Notes: generated from the letters alone by a model not told the origin. A stretch of 64,000 nt of DNA from Paracoccaceae bacterium (GCA_002683685.1 NYTV01000133.1:1-64000), one strand, 5' to 3'; counted from the first letter of the stretch, positions 48,936-59,940 are shown. Program-made: numbers and translations.

Positions 48936-51401
48936 TTACGCTAACTTACGTTCAACTTCTTCGCGCTCGAAAATTTCGATCACATCATTTGGTCTGATGT
49001 CATCATAATTTTCAAAGGCCATACCGCACTCTTGGCCCGATTGTACCTCAGGCACCTCGTCTTTGAAGCGCTTCAATGTTTTCAGCGTTCCTTCATGAAT
49101 AACGACATTATCGCGCAGCAAGCGGACCCCGGCGGAGCGGCGCGCCACCCCTTCAGTAACCAAACAACCGGCAACTTTACCGACGCCCGACACTTTGAAC
49201 ACTTCCTTGATATTGGCGTAGCCAATGAATGTTTCGCGAATTTCGGCGCTCAAGAGACCAGACGCCGCCGCTTTCACATCATCAACCAAATCATAAATCA
49301 CTGAATAATAGCGAATCTCAACGCCCTTTTGATTGGCTGTATTCCGCGCTGAAGTATTTGCTCGCACGTTAAACCCAAACACCGGCGCCCCCGAGGCTTC
49401 GGCCAGTCCAATATCTGTTTCTGTGATCGCACCAACACCAGAGTGCAGAACCCGCACCCGAACTTCGTCATTGCCGATTTTCGCCATAGCCTGAACAATA
49501 GCTTCCGCAGAACCCTGAACGTCGGCTTTCAAAAGAATTGGCAGCTCGCTGATGTCCTCATTGGCCTTCGCATTGGCCATGAGCTGTTCCAAAGTTGTCG
49601 CTGCACCGAGGGCGGCACGTTTATCTTTGGCCGCCTGTGCACGGTATTCTGCAATTTCACGCGCCTGTGCTTCGGTTTCAACCACATTCAAAACGTCACC
49701 CGCTTCGGGTGTGCCGTTCAGGCCAAGAACTTCAACAGGCGTTGATGGGCCAGCGGTTTTGATCCGGTCTCCGGAGTCGCTGATCAAGGCGCGCACTTTG
49801 CCCCATTGTTCCCCGACCACGAAAATGTCGCCGAGTTTCAATGTCCCGTTTTGCACCAAAACAGTAGCCACTGGTCCACGGCCAACATCCAACTGCGCTT
49901 CAATGACAGCCCCAGAGGCCGAACGGTTTGGATTGGCTTTCAGCTCCAAAATTTCAGATTGCAAAGCAATGGCTTCCAGCAATTGATCGAGGCCTTGACC
50001 CGTTGTCGCAGATACCTCCACGTCCTGGACCTCACCAGACATTTGCTCCACGATCACCTCATGTTGCAAAAGATCGGTCCGCACTTTCTGAGGATCGGCT
50101 GCAGGTCGGTCAATTTTGTTGATGGCCACAATCATCGGCACATTGGCCGCCTTTGCATGCGCAATCGCCTCAATCGTTTGGGGCATCACAGCGTCATCTG
50201 CTGCAACAACCAAGATGACAATATCTGTGACCTGTGCCCCACGCGAACGCATCGACGTAAAGGCCGCATGGCCCGGCGTGTCAAGAAAGGTCAAAAGATC
50301 GCCGTTCTGCTCAACCTGATAAGCGCCGATATGTTGAGTAATACCGCCGGCTTCACCAGAGACAACCCGCGCATTGCGGATCGCATCCAAAAGCGAAGTC
50401 TTACCGTGATCAACATGGCCCATCACCGTAATGATCGGAGCGCGTGGCTTGAGATCTTTAGGGCTATCAACCACTTGGTCAATCACATCCTCAACATCCG
50501 CATCAGAAACGCGCACAATTTTGTGACCAAATTCTTCCACGATCAGCTCAGCTGTATCTTGGTCGATGGTTTGGTTCTGTGTCACCATCATGCCCATTTG
50601 CATCAAGGATTTTACAACGTCAGCGACCCGCTCGGCCATGCGGTTGGCCAGCTCTTGTACCATGATCGCGTCAGGCACTTGCACATCGCGGATAATCTTC
50701 TCGCGCTCAACAGCCCCGCCCATCGCTTTTTGACGGGCGCGCTCTTGCTTACGTTTCATGGATGCCATGGAACGATGCCGCCCATCATTTCCGGCGCTGG
50801 CCTGATTAACAGTCAGCTTGCCAGAGCGGCGATTATCTTCCCGGCCTTTGTTACGGCTTGGACGCGCAGGTTCCTCACGGCGCACAGGCTCCGCGACTTT
50901 GCTACGCACAACGCCACTTTTTGCAGCCCGCTCTTCGGGTGTTGGCGGCGGTGCAGCCGCAAGCAATGCTGCTGCCTCTGCTTCGCGCTTTTTCTCTGCT
51001 TCGACCGCAATTTTTGCCTGCGCCCGCTCTTCGCGTTCACGCAGTTCACGCTCTTTTGCTTCCTGTTCTTCGCGGCGGCGATTGCGCTCAGCCTCCCGTT
51101 CGAGTTCTTCTTGAGCGCGCCGTTCTACATCTTCTGTCTCGCGCGCTTTCGCGGCTTGCACAGCTTTTAAACGACGCTCCATTTCCGCATCAGAAATTCC
51201 AGCTGGCCGACGCGCCGGATCGCCGCCGCGCACAGCTCCAGGAGCGGCGGGTTTTGCAGCGCCCGGCTTGGGTACGACAACGCGTTTACGCTTGGTTTCC
51301 ACCACAACATTTTTGGTCCGGCCGTGACTGAAACTTTGTTTCACATTTCCCGAACGTGACCCGCCCATCAAACCGAGTGTTTTTTTTCCGTCGTCGCTCA
51401 T
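48936..51401 (-). CDS. infB: Translation initiation factor IF-2
   Basis: An 821-residue GTPase that brings initiator tRNA to the 30S subunit. The N-terminal third is charged and low-complexity, with Arg/Glu-rich helices around residues 75-140. The GTPase domain has G1 [11 protein letters not shown]3 DTPGHAAF and G4 NKIDRPAA. Domains II-IV follow, ending [11 protein letters not shown]. It closes the rimP-nusA-ylxR-infB operon; rbfA and truB, which often follow, are not here because a terminator ends the operon. Confidence 0.97.
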   Translation of the reverse strand: MSDDGKKTLGLMGGSRSGNVKQSFSHGRTKNVVVETKRKRVVVPKPGAAKPAAPGAVRGGDPARRPAGISDAEMERRLKAVQAAKARETEDVERRAQEELEREAERNRRREEQEAKERELREREERAQAKIAVEAEKKREAEAAALLAAAPPPTPEERAAKSGVVRSKVAEPVRREEPARPSRNKGREDNRRSGKLTVNQASAGNDGRHRSMASMKRKQERARQKAMGGAVEREKIIRDVQVPDAIMVQELANRMAERVADVVKSLMQMGMMVTQNQTIDQDTAELIVEEFGHKIVRVSDADVEDVIDQVVDSPKDLKPRAPIITVMGHVDHGKTSLLDAIRNARVVSGEAGGITQHIGAYQVEQNGDLLTFLDTPGHAAFTSMRSRGAQVTDIVILVVAADDAVMPQTIEAIAHAKAANVPMIVAINKIDRPAADPQKVRTDLLQHEVIVEQMSGEVQDVEVSATTGQGLDQLLEAIALQSEILELKANPNRSASGAVIEAQLDVGRGPVATVLVQNGTLKLGDIFVVGEQWGKVRALISDSGDRIKTAGPSTPVEVLGLNGTPEAGDVLNVVETEAQAREIAEYRAQAAKDKRAALGAATTLEQLMANAKANEDISELPILLKADVQGSAEAIVQAMAKIGNDEVRVRVLHSGVGAITETDIGLAEASGAPVFGFNVRANTSARNTANQKGVEIRYYSVIYDLVDDVKAAASGLLSAEIRETFIGYANIKEVFKVSGVGKVAGCLVTEGVARRSAGVRLLRDNVVIHEGTLKTLKRFKDEVPEVQSGQECGMAFENYDDIRPNDVIEIFEREEVERKLA

Positions 51402-51435
51402 AAAGCTCTATTGTCCTTTTCAGTGGGCTATTGCC

Positions 51436-52038
51436 CTATGCCACCTTGGTGGCTTCTCGTAATCCGCGCAATCTTGCGGCCTCAAGTACTACACGTTCGC
51501 TAAGTTTGCCACCGGAGAGTGCGCAGTGTATCGCATGCCCGCGCCCAAATGCCAAACCCAATTCCTGCGCCGTTAAACACCCAAAAAAGCGTCCACCCTC
51601 TGGGGTCCATAATTTATCTTTACCGCGAGCGGATCCATCGCTGGCTTGCAGCAAAACTTTAGCCTGGCCCTCGGCCAACCACCCTTTTACCTTCTCGAAG
51701 CCTGTCACAGCTTTACCAGCCTTGCGCGCAATGGATACAAGATCTACCACCCGGCGCGCCAGCTGGCGATCAATCTGAGCAATCAGATCTTCCGGCACGC
51801 TCACCTGCGTTTTAGCACCGCGCGCAAAAACCTTGCGCTTTACTGCCTCTTCCAAAATATGCAGATTCGCCTCGACATAGTAGCCCCTACCAGGTAATTT
51901 TTCCAGTATATCCGGCACAACCACCCCATCAGGACTGGTCACAAAGCGAATTAAACCCACTTTCGGACCAGAATCCTGACTGACCAAGCATTTGCGCTCG
52001 GGCAGATTTTCTGAAGTATATGCGCCGCTGTGGCTCAT
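51436..52038 (-). CDS. ylxR: YlxR (DUF448) RNA-binding protein with L7Ae-like C-terminus
   Basis: A 200-residue protein of the nusA-infB operon. The N-terminal DUF448 domain has PERKCLVSQ and LPGRGYYVEANLHILEEAVKRKVFARG. The C-terminal half (about 90-190) reads VDLVSIARKAGKAVTGFEKV and LLQASDGSARGKDKL, a ribosomal-protein L7Ae-like fold. The fused two-domain form is typical of alphaproteobacteria. Expected role is RNA binding in transcription-translation; not defined further. It starts directly at the end of nusA. Confidence 0.9.
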   Translation of the reverse strand: MSHSGAYTSENLPERKCLVSQDSGPKVGLIRFVTSPDGVVVPDILEKLPGRGYYVEANLHILEEAVKRKVFARGAKTQVSVPEDLIAQIDRQLARRVVDLVSIARKAGKAVTGFEKVKGWLAEGQAKVLLQASDGSARGKDKLWTPEGGRFFGCLTAQELGLAFGRGHAIHCALSGGKLSERVVLEAARLRGLREATKVA

Positions 52039-53652
52039 TTAGCTCACCTGTTCCGCATCGTCTTGTGAGTCCTCGGTCCCTTCATCGCGCAATTCTTCTG
52101 GATCCACCCAGCCCAGCATAATCCGAGCTGTCATGACCATGTTTTGCGCCTCAGCCAAATCCACATCAAATTTTTCAAGCACGCCGTCATCTTTAACCCG
52201 CTCACCGTCAACAGTGGTCCACCCACCTGCCAATTCCCAGTCAGCGCAAGTCGCGAAATCTTCCAAGGTTTTCACACCATCATCAGCCAAGGCCTCGATC
52301 ATCTGTGGCGTTAAGCCTTCGAAATTCACCAGGCTGTCTTCGACACCCAACTCGCGCGCGCGGGCCATTGCGCGGGTGTTTTCGGCTTCAATCACGTCAC
52401 GCGCGCGCGCTTGCAGCTCACTTGCCGTGGCTTCATCCACCCCGTCAATGACCAAAAGCTCGTCAAGTTCGACATAGGCCACCTCTTCAAGGCTGGTAAA
52501 TCCTTCAGACACCAGAAGCTGTGCAAAGAATTCGTCCAGATCCAGACTGTCGTTAAAGAGTTTGGTGCGCACTTCAAATTCGGCCTGACGACGCTTGGAT
52601 TCTTCTTCCTCTGTCATGATGTCGATATCGAGGCTCGTCAGCTGGCTGGCCAAACGCACGTTTTGGCCACGACGTCCAATGGCCAGGCTCAGCTGCTCAT
52701 CTGGCACAACAACGACAATCTTGCCGGCTTCTTCATCCAGAACCACTTTAGTCACTTCCGCAGGTTGCAAAGCATTCACCAAGAATGTGGGTTGATCTTC
52801 ATTCCAAGGAATAATGTCAATTTTTTCCCCTTGAAGTTCATTCACAACCGCTTGCACCCGGCTGCCACGCATCCCAACGCAGGCACCGACAGGATCAATG
52901 GAGCCGTCATAAGAAATCACGGCAATTTTAGCGCGCGATCCTGGATCACGGGCTACAGCTTTGATTTCAATGATACCATCATAGATTTCTGGCACCTCCA
53001 TTTTAAACAATTCTGCCATGAATTCCGGTGCTGTTCGTGACAAGAAGATCTGCGGGCCGCGCTGCTCACGGCGCACCTCCTTGATGTACACGCGAATACG
53101 ATCGTTGGGACGATAGCTTTCACGGCCAATTTTTTCGTTGCGACGCAACACAGCTTCACCGCGACCAATATCGACAATTACATTGCCATATTCTTCACGC
53201 TTCACCAGACCATTGATAATCGTACCAGCCCGATCCTTGAATTCTTCGTATTGACGATCCCGCTCAGCTTCGCGGACTTTCTGCAAAATAACCTGCTTAG
53301 CAGATTGTGCGGCGATGCGGCCCATTTCAACCGGAGGAACCTCTTCAATATACTGTTGACCCACTTCTGGGCTCTCCATGTATTGTTTGGCTTGCTCGAC
53401 TGTGAATTCCGCCTGGTAATTTTCCAGCAAGTCATCTTCCACAACAGTGCGCACACGGGTGAAGGTCGCCCGGCCAGTTTTGCGGTCGATAGAAACGCGA
53501 ATATCCATTTCTGCGCCGTAGCGAGACTTTGCCGCCCGTGCCAAAGATTCTTCCATCGCCTCAATCACCAGCCCGGGATCAATCATTTTTTCACGAGCAA
53601 CAGCTTCGGCGGTTTGTAGCAACTCAAGCTGGTTTGCAGATGTAATGGCCAT
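52039..53652 (-). CDS. nusA: Transcription termination/antitermination factor NusA
   Basis: A 537-residue RNA-polymerase-bound factor. The NusA N-domain is residues 1-130, S1 at about 135-200 (GTIINGLVKREEYGNVIVDIGRGEAVL), and two KH domains follow (KIAVISYDGSIDPVGACVGMRG and LSLAIGRRGQNVRLAS). The C-terminus has helix-hairpin-helix repeats (VDEATASELQAR, LTPQMIEALADDGV) and an acidic tail. It overlaps rimP by one base and ends one base before ylxR. Confidence 0.97.
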   Translation of the reverse strand: MAITSANQLELLQTAEAVAREKMIDPGLVIEAMEESLARAAKSRYGAEMDIRVSIDRKTGRATFTRVRTVVEDDLLENYQAEFTVEQAKQYMESPEVGQQYIEEVPPVEMGRIAAQSAKQVILQKVREAERDRQYEEFKDRAGTIINGLVKREEYGNVIVDIGRGEAVLRRNEKIGRESYRPNDRIRVYIKEVRREQRGPQIFLSRTAPEFMAELFKMEVPEIYDGIIEIKAVARDPGSRAKIAVISYDGSIDPVGACVGMRGSRVQAVVNELQGEKIDIIPWNEDQPTFLVNALQPAEVTKVVLDEEAGKIVVVVPDEQLSLAIGRRGQNVRLASQLTSLDIDIMTEEEESKRRQAEFEVRTKLFNDSLDLDEFFAQLLVSEGFTSLEEVAYVELDELLVIDGVDEATASELQARARDVIEAENTRAMARARELGVEDSLVNFEGLTPQMIEALADDGVKTLEDFATCADWELAGGWTTVDGERVKDDGVLEKFDVDLAEAQNMVMTARIMLGWVDPEELRDEGTEDSQDDAEQVS

Positions 53653-54224
53653 TAGTCTTCCTCTCCATCAACGATGGTTTGCACTTCATCATATTGTGTT
53701 TCATCAATTTGACCCGCGTCTTTGCGACCTTTGAGAACCGCGCGTATCAAATCATCCGTCAAAATCAGCTTGGCATCAGCCAGCCAGTCAAATTTGAGAC
53801 CGATCGTCCCCTCTTCAATGGTGATCAAAACCTCGTCCCCATCGGTGCCTGCCAACTCACCCTTAAAACGGCGACGACCGTCGATCAACTGTTCGGTTTC
53901 AATCTTGGCCACATAGCCAATCCATTGGTCAAAATCTTTCAGGCGAGTCAAAGGACGATCAATGCCAGGGCTTGAAACTTCAAGCGTATAGGCTTCAATA
54001 ATCGGATCTTCGACATCCATCAAAGCGGAAACTGCTGTGCTGATCTCAGCGCAGCCATCCACTTCCATCGTACCATCAGGCTTTTGCGCCATAATTTGCA
54101 ACGTCGGGGTATTGCCGCTCATCAAACGTAAACGCACCACCTCATAGCCCAAACCCTCAATCATCGGGTTCAGGATCGTAAGCAGTCGCTGGTCCATTGC
54201 AGCCTTGGCAATTAGATCTGTCAT
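53652..54224 (-). CDS. rimP: Ribosome maturation factor RimP
   Basis: A 190-residue factor for 30S assembly. The family pattern [18 protein letters not shown] opens the N-domain, [20 protein letters not shown] is the signature at about residue 83, and [17 protein letters not shown] belongs to the SH3-like C-domain. First gene of the nusA-infB operon; a hairpin with a T-run lies 18 bp upstream of its start. Confidence 0.94.
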   Translation of the reverse strand: MTDLIAKAAMDQRLLTILNPMIEGLGYEVVRLRLMSGNTPTLQIMAQKPDGTMEVDGCAEISTAVSALMDVEDPIIEAYTLEVSSPGIDRPLTRLKDFDQWIGYVAKIETEQLIDGRRRFKGELAGTDGDEVLITIEEGTIGLKFDWLADAKLILTDDLIRAVLKGRKDAGQIDETQYDEVQTIVDGEED

Positions 54225-54241
54225 AGATACCTTTCAGGCAC

Positions 54242-54264
54242 AAAAAAACGGGCGCGCGGCCCGT
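54242..54264 (-). terminator. Terminator/attenuator in the rimP leader
   Basis: On the minus strand ACGGGC pairs with GCCCGT around GCGCG (five-base loop) and is followed by seven T residues. It lies 18 bp before the rimP start rather than after a gene, so it could attenuate the operon. Confidence 0.75.
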
Positions 54265-54433
54265 GATGTTTTCCGGTGGAATTTCGGGGGTGGAAGCCGA
54301 AACGCCGCTATTAATTGTCCATTACAGAGTTTAACCAGCAGTTTCAATCCCAGAAGACCGATTCTTTTAAAAGGTTCTCTGACACGAAAGAACCGCCGCA
54401 CGCACAACCGATTTCCCCATCACCGGTGAAACC

Positions 54434-54462
54434 AAAAAGGCCCCGGAAAATCCGAGGCCTTT
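54434..54462 (-). terminator. Rho-independent terminator of the ABC transporter operon
   Basis: AAAGGCCTCGGA pairs with TCCGGGGCCTTT (minus strand, one wobble) and continues in a T-run. It lies 22 bases downstream of the substrate-binding protein gene stop. Confidence 0.9.
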
Positions 54463-54483
54463 GATCAATAAAACCCTAAGGTC

Positions 54484-56028
54484 TTACGCAAACCACCAGC
54501 GCTCTGTCAGTCGACTGGAGTCCATTTGCCAGATGTTGCCGATATCTGGACCATGGGCCAATTTCGTAGAGGCCGCATCCACCGTATTTGCAAACATTGG
54601 AATAACAGTTCCACCCTCTTGAGAACATATCAGTTGCATTTCAGTATATTGTTCACGCCGTTTATTGCTATCAAGCTCTGCTCGGGCGGTTAACAACAGT
54701 TCCTGAAAACGAGCGTTCTCCCAGTGTGTGTCATTCCAAGGCACCCCACTCTCATAGGCCGTTGAGAACATCCAATCTTCCGTTGCACGACCAGACCAAT
54801 AGCAAGCGCACCAGCCCTTTTTCAGCCAAACGTTAGACCAGTAACCATCAGCTGGCTCTTGCACCACATTGATATTAATACCGGCACTCTTGGCAGACGC
54901 TTGATACAATTGGGATGCATCAACCGCACCAGTAAAAGCCGCGTCTGAGGCAGAAAGTTCTACATTTAACTCCGTCAATCCAGCTTCTTTCATGTGAAAC
55001 TTAGCCTTATCGAGATCAAGCTCAATTTGGGGAATTTCTGTAGCAAGGTATTGGTTTGCGGGACCGATTGGATGATCGTTACCTATCATACCATGACCCT
55101 GCAGAATTTTATCGACCATTTCTTGACGATCAATTCCGTATTTCAGGGCCTTCCGAACGTTAACGTCATTAAATGGTGCCTGATTGGTTAACATTGGGAA
55201 TGTGTATTGCATATTCCCCGTCACTTCGAAAATCTCAATGTTCGGATTAGCTCGCAACAATGGCTCGGTCTTAAAGTCAACGCGGTTAACCGCGTCCACC
55301 TGGCCTGTCATCAAAGCATTCATCCTGGCAGACGAGTCATTGATGGCAATGCATTCAATCTCGTCAAACCAACCAGCACGACCGTCTTTATAGTGGCTAT
55401 CCACGCGGGCAAGAACACATCGCACACCAGGATCGAAACTGACCACTTTGTAGAGCCCTGTACCAATGCCCTTAGCGATAGCTTCATCGATCATACCGGC
55501 AGGATACATCAAAATATGATAATCTGAGAGCAGGAATGGAAAATCTGCATTACCGGCCGACAAAGTGAACTGGATCTGATGATCGTTCATTTTCTTCATC
55601 TCGCTGATGGCAGCCACGATTGGTTTAGCAGCGGATTTCGCTCCTTCCTCAGTGTGCATATTCAAAGATGCAATAACATCGTCCGCGCCAAAGGATTTTC
55701 CGTTGTGAAACGTCACACCTTTGCGCAGGTTAAACGTCCATGTTTTAGCATCTGAACTGGCTTCCCAGCTTTCTGCCAACTCCCCCACGAGCTCACCCGA
55801 AGCCGTGACCTCTGTGAGGCAGTCAAACACGGTCCCATGGCCCATGTGGATCATGAATTGATCCGAATGTGTTCGGCCGTCAAAGCTGTCAGATGTATTC
55901 GCACCGTTCAAGCCCATGCGCAGCTTGCCACCGCGTTTTGCGGCAGATTTCGCCGGCAAACCGGTCGCGGCAATCACACCAGCGGCAGCCCCTGTTTTTA
56001 AAAGTCCACGTCTACTAAGTTGAGACAT
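54484..56028 (-). CDS. ABC transporter substrate-binding protein, peptide family 5
   Basis: A 514-residue periplasmic solute receptor of the DppA/OppA class. The N-terminus has a twin-arginine-type signal (SRRGLLKTGAAAGVIAATG), suggesting export of a folded protein. Family motifs follow: LTEVTASGELVGELAESWE, WTFNLRKGVTFHNGKSFGADDV and FNDVNVRKALKYGIDRQEMV. The gene lies last in the transporter operon, separated from the ATPase gene by 75 bp with two hairpins. Ligand (peptide, opine or other) is not deducible. Confidence 0.92.
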   Translation of the reverse strand: MSQLSRRGLLKTGAAAGVIAATGLPAKSAAKRGGKLRMGLNGANTSDSFDGRTHSDQFMIHMGHGTVFDCLTEVTASGELVGELAESWEASSDAKTWTFNLRKGVTFHNGKSFGADDVIASLNMHTEEGAKSAAKPIVAAISEMKKMNDHQIQFTLSAGNADFPFLLSDYHILMYPAGMIDEAIAKGIGTGLYKVVSFDPGVRCVLARVDSHYKDGRAGWFDEIECIAINDSSARMNALMTGQVDAVNRVDFKTEPLLRANPNIEIFEVTGNMQYTFPMLTNQAPFNDVNVRKALKYGIDRQEMVDKILQGHGMIGNDHPIGPANQYLATEIPQIELDLDKAKFHMKEAGLTELNVELSASDAAFTGAVDASQLYQASAKSAGININVVQEPADGYWSNVWLKKGWCACYWSGRATEDWMFSTAYESGVPWNDTHWENARFQELLLTARAELDSNKRREQYTEMQLICSQEGGTVIPMFANTVDAASTKLAHGPDIGNIWQMDSSRLTERWWFA

Positions 56029-56057
56029 TCATTTTCTCCCTGGTTACTTTCATTTTG

Positions 56058-56091
56058 GCGGGTCGCCCCGCACCCCCTGGTTAGCAGGGGG
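56058..56091 (-). promoter_or_regulatory. Two hairpins between the ATPase and substrate-binding protein genes
   Basis: CCCCCTG pairs with CAGGGGG (56073-56091), and GCGGG pairs with CCCGC just beside it (56058-56071). No T-run follows. They could stabilise the segment that encodes the abundant receptor or mark an RNA-processing point, as in other ABC operons. Confidence 0.5.
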
Positions 56092-56103
56092 GGTGATTCG
56101 ATC

Positions 56104-57750
56104 TTACATCTTCCCAACTGCTGCGTCACCGATGTTATCAACTCCACGGCCATTTAACAGATTTGTGAGCCAATCTGGGTCCATTTCAGGCACAGATGAC
56201 AGCAAAAGGTCAGTATAGGGATGATGTGGAGGTTGGAACATTTCGGCCTTTGGCCCCTGCTCAACCACCTTGCCATCTTTCATGACCACAACCTCATCAC
56301 TAATCGCCCGCACGGTTGCGAGGTCATGGGTGATGAACATATACGACAGGGACAGGTCATCTTGAAGCTGCGCGAGAAGCTTCAAGATGCCTTCCGCCAC
56401 CAGTTGATCGAGCGCGGAGGTCACCTCATCACAGATGATAAACTGCGGCTCTGCGGCTAGGGCGCGAGCAATGCCAATACGCTGCTTTTGCCCACCAGAC
56501 AATTCACTGGGCAGGCGGTCGATATATTGTCCCGGCTCCAGTTCAATCTGCACCAACAACTCCTCAACCCGTTTGCGTTTTGCAATACCAGTGAGGCCAG
56601 AATAAAACTGCACAGGCCGGCCAATAATATCACCAATCGAGCTGCGCGGGTTGAGCGCTGTATCCGCCATTTGGTAAATCATCTGCACCTGACGCAATTG
56701 ATCTTTGCTGCGCTTACGATAATCCAACGGCAAGACTTCGCCATTAAACTCAACATGTCCTTGGCTTGGCGGCAGTAGTCCGGTGATACTACGCGCAGTT
56801 GTTGATTTTCCAGACCCAGATTCGCCCACAACCGCCACCGTTCGACCCGCGTGGATATCAAATGGGACGTCAAACAAAACAGGAGATTTTCCGTAGGCCG
56901 CGGAGATTTTTTTCAAAGACACAATCGGCGTTGCTCCGGCTGAAATCGCCGGTTTTGCGGGTCTTTGAAACGACCGCACGGCCCATAGAGACTTGGTATA
57001 ATCTTCACACGGCGCAGAAAGCATGGCGCGGGTCTCGGCCTCCTCCACCTCATCACCCCGCAACAAAACCTTAATCCGATCAGCCATCTGCGCCACAACC
57101 GCCAGATCATGGCTGATGTAAATCGCGGCCGTATCAAACTGCTCCACAATATCACGAATGGCAGCCAGAACTTCAATCTGAGTGGTCACATCCAGCGCCG
57201 TGGTTGGCTCATCAAAGATGATCAAGTCAGGCCGGCATGACATAGCCATCGCGGTCATCGCGCGTTGCAATTGCCCGCCAGAGACCTGGTGCGGATAGCG
57301 AAAGCCGATGTTTTCGGGATCTGGCAGGCGTAGACGGCGGTAAAGCTCCATACCATCCAACTCGCTTTCAGCGTTGGCCCGTATCTTGTGTTGCGTCGGC
57401 GCTTCGGTATGTTGATCAATCAAACGGTGCGCCGGGTTGAAACTGGCCGCAGCTGATTGCGCAACGTAGGCAATTCTCTTGCCCAGCATATTGCGCTTCA
57501 CCGCTGCAGAAGCCGCTACTAAATCGACCCCGTCGAAATCCACCGTGCCGCCAGATATGCGGCATCCGTCGCGAGTAAATCCCATCGCGGCGAGACCAAC
57601 CGTGGACTTGCCTGCGCCAGATTCACCGATCAGCCCGAGAACTTCCCCCTTTTGCAAATCAAGATCTATCCAGTTCACAATTGGACTCCAAACCTCATCG
57701 GATTTGCCTTCGATTTTCAACCCGCGTATTTTGAGGAGCTGCTGTGTCAT
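56104..57750 (-). CDS. Fused peptide ABC transporter ATP-binding protein (DppDF type)
   Basis: A 548-residue protein with two ATPase domains in tandem. Domain 1 has Walker [15 protein letters not shown], signature [14 protein letters not shown] and Walker [13 protein letters not shown]. Domain 2 has [30 protein letters not shown] and [12 protein letters not shown]. Both NBDs are complete, so the single chain replaces the DppD/DppF pair. It follows the second permease gene by four bases. Confidence 0.95.
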   Translation of the reverse strand: MTQQLLKIRGLKIEGKSDEVWSPIVNWIDLDLQKGEVLGLIGESGAGKSTVGLAAMGFTRDGCRISGGTVDFDGVDLVAASAAVKRNMLGKRIAYVAQSAAASFNPAHRLIDQHTEAPTQHKIRANAESELDGMELYRRLRLPDPENIGFRYPHQVSGGQLQRAMTAMAMSCRPDLIIFDEPTTALDVTTQIEVLAAIRDIVEQFDTAAIYISHDLAVVAQMADRIKVLLRGDEVEEAETRAMLSAPCEDYTKSLWAVRSFQRPAKPAISAGATPIVSLKKISAAYGKSPVLFDVPFDIHAGRTVAVVGESGSGKSTTARSITGLLPPSQGHVEFNGEVLPLDYRKRSKDQLRQVQMIYQMADTALNPRSSIGDIIGRPVQFYSGLTGIAKRKRVEELLVQIELEPGQYIDRLPSELSGGQKQRIGIARALAAEPQFIICDEVTSALDQLVAEGILKLLAQLQDDLSLSYMFITHDLATVRAISDEVVVMKDGKVVEQGPKAEMFQPPHHPYTDLLLSSVPEMDPDWLTNLLNGRGVDNIGDAAVGKM

Positions 57751-57754
57751 GACC

Positions 57755-58954
57755 TTAATCCTTCAAGCCCGAAGATTTATGCAGCATCCAATCCACCACG
57801 AAATTCACCGCAACAGTGAGCAAAGCAATCGCTCCAGCCGCCAAGAGGGGTGCGGTGGCAACATTTGGTGCGAACGCAGCAAAGTTTATGAACTGTGACA
57901 AATCTTTGACCATTGTGCCCCAATCCGCGAGGGGCGGCTGAATGCCCACTCCCAAGAAAGACAGCGACGCGATGGTCAGGAACACAAAACAAAACCGCAA
58001 ACCAAATTCAGCCAAAAGCGGTGCGGTTGCGTTGGGCAGTATCTCTTTAAAAATGAGATACCCCATACCCTCTCCGCGCAGCTTGGCCGCTTCGATATAG
58101 TCCATCACGACAATATTTTGTCCCACCGCGCGTGACAGACGATAGACTCGCGTGCTGTCAATCATCGCAATAATCAAGACCATAAAAATGGTGCGATCAA
58201 CACCGAGCTGGTTCGACCAGACACTAGCGATAGTCATCAAAAGCAGTGCAAAAATCAGGGCCGGAATGGCCATCAAAACATCAACAGCGCGTGACAGGAT
58301 TTGATCCAGCCACCCCCCAACAATTGCTGCAAGAAACCCTAGAGAGCCACCCACGAAAAAGGCCAGGCATGTGGTGGCAAAGGCAATACCCACCGTATTC
58401 TGAGCGCCATAAATCAGGCGGCTGTAAATATCCCGTCCGATTTGATCCGTACCAAGCGGAAAATTTGGATCGCCCCCCATCATTGGATTGCCGCCTGGCA
58501 CAATATTGGCATTCGCAAAAATCTCTTCCTGCCCATAGGGCGCAATCGATCCAGCAAAAATGGAGACAATCGCGTAAAGCAAGATGACCAATACCCCAAA
58601 AGCAGCCGTCAAGGGCATAGCGCGAAACAATTTTCGCGTCCCGGCGGTTCCAACGGCCCGGCCAAACAGGCGAAATAAATAGGCCACGATCGCAAAGCCG
58701 ATAAAGCCCTGCACCGCCCAACGGAAAAAGATCACCCCAGCGGACGGCACGCCGTTGACCTCAAGCGGACGAAAATAATAGCTCACTGCGGCAATTAACA
58801 CCAACAGACCCGCGACATAGCCAAAGGCCACCGCAAAGGGCATGTCACGAAAGAAGGGTTTGTTGCCGGTGAATTTTTGACCCGCAAAACGAAACACCCA
58901 AGGGACAACAGCCGTCGCAATCAAGATCAAAATCAAATTCATCAACCAACTCAT
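57755..58954 (-). CDS. Peptide ABC transporter permease, DppC type, with N-terminal extension
   Basis: A 399-residue inner-membrane permease. The C-terminal 260 residues are standard, with the coupling loop motif EAAKLRGEGMGYLIFKEILP and GTDQIGRDIYSRLIYGAQ. The first ~120 residues are extra: three hydrophobic segments (LILILIATAVVPWVF, VAGLLVLIAAVSYYF, VQGFIGFAIVAYLFRL) and are not found in short family members of about 300 residues. It overlaps the other permease gene by four bases. Confidence 0.93.
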   Translation of the reverse strand: MSWLMNLILILIATAVVPWVFRFAGQKFTGNKPFFRDMPFAVAFGYVAGLLVLIAAVSYYFRPLEVNGVPSAGVIFFRWAVQGFIGFAIVAYLFRLFGRAVGTAGTRKLFRAMPLTAAFGVLVILLYAIVSIFAGSIAPYGQEEIFANANIVPGGNPMMGGDPNFPLGTDQIGRDIYSRLIYGAQNTVGIAFATTCLAFFVGGSLGFLAAIVGGWLDQILSRAVDVLMAIPALIFALLLMTIASVWSNQLGVDRTIFMVLIIAMIDSTRVYRLSRAVGQNIVVMDYIEAAKLRGEGMGYLIFKEILPNATAPLLAEFGLRFCFVFLTIASLSFLGVGIQPPLADWGTMVKDLSQFINFAAFAPNVATAPLLAAGAIALLTVAVNFVVDWMLHKSSGLKD

Positions 58955-59940
58955 TTAGGGTGCCTCAATCTTGGGTTGGAGAGAATGGATAGAATATCCG
59001 CCATCAAATTTAGTAAAATATAAGCCGCTGCAAAGATGAGGCAGCAGGCCTGCACCACCGGAATATCGCGTATTTTTACGCTATCGACAAACAGCTGACC
59101 GATGCCAGGATATACAAACACCACTTCAACCACCACAACACCGGTGATCAAATAGGCTAGATTGAGTGCAATCACATTGATAATCGGAGCCAAAGCATTG
59201 GGCAGCGCATGGCGCACAATCACGCGCATGGGGCTGATGCCTTTGAGACGCGCCATTTCAATATAAGGACTGGCCAAAAGGTTGATGATTGCCGCGCGGG
59301 TCATCCGCATCATATGCGCCGTCACCACCAATGTCAGAGTCAAAGCTGGGAGCATGGTCCGATTGAGCTTTTCCCCCAAAGCCATGCCCTCATAGACATT
59401 CGACAGGGATGGAAAAATCGGGTTGAGCACCGCCAGCACCAAAATCAGAATGTAGGCAAGAAAAAATTCTGGGCTGGAAATCGACGATAGGGTCGCAATA
59501 TTCACGGCCCGATCAAAAATCGAATTGCGATAAAGTGCCGCCAGAACGCCCAACGTGATCGAGATTGGCACTGCGAACATTGCGGTGACGCCAGCCAAAA
59601 ACATTGTCGCTTTAAACCGTGGGGCAATTTGCTCCACCACGCCCACCAATTGATCCCCGCCCATATTCGACGCAAAATTCATCTGCGCAAAGCTTATCCC
59701 GAGATCGCCGGTCAAAACATTGCCCAGCCAAGAAAAATATCTCATGAAATAGTTTTGATCCAAGCCCAAGTCCGCACGGATTTGCGCCACGGCCTCATCG
59801 GTTGCCCCCTGGCCCAAAATCGCCTGGGCAAAATCACCCGGCAAAGCATTAACAGCGACAAAAATAACGATCGAAACAATCAGCAATGTTAATATACCAA
59901 GCGCCAATCGTTGAAGGATGATCTGAAAGATAGACCCCAC
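58951..59940 (-). CDS. Peptide ABC transporter permease, DppB type
   Basis: A 329-residue inner-membrane permease with about six transmembrane segments; the start LQRLALGILTLLIVSIVIF and the loop EMARLKGISPMRVIVRHALPNALAP (EAA motif region) are those of the DppB family. It starts at a GTG (59940) eight bases after AGGAG; an ATG nearby is out of frame. First gene of the operon permease-permease-ATPase-receptor. Confidence 0.94.
   Translation of the reverse strand: MGSIFQIILQRLALGILTLLIVSIVIFVAVNALPGDFAQAILGQGATDEAVAQIRADLGLDQNYFMRYFSWLGNVLTGDLGISFAQMNFASNMGGDQLVGVVEQIAPRFKATMFLAGVTAMFAVPISITLGVLAALYRNSIFDRAVNIATLSSISSPEFFLAYILILVLAVLNPIFPSLSNVYEGMALGEKLNRTMLPALTLTLVVTAHMMRMTRAAIINLLASPYIEMARLKGISPMRVIVRHALPNALAPIINVIALNLAYLITGVVVVEVVFVYPGIGQLFVDSVKIRDIPVVQACCLIFAAAYILLNLMADILSILSNPRLRHPK

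Noticed and set aside
54265..54433. A tRNA gene upstream of rimP, as in metY-rimP operons
   Set aside because: I see no T-loop or acceptor pattern in the stretch on either strand.
54458..54470. TTGATCAA as an Fnr-type site
   Set aside because: The family site is TTGAT-N4-ATCAA; this is a short palindrome lying in the tail of a terminator.
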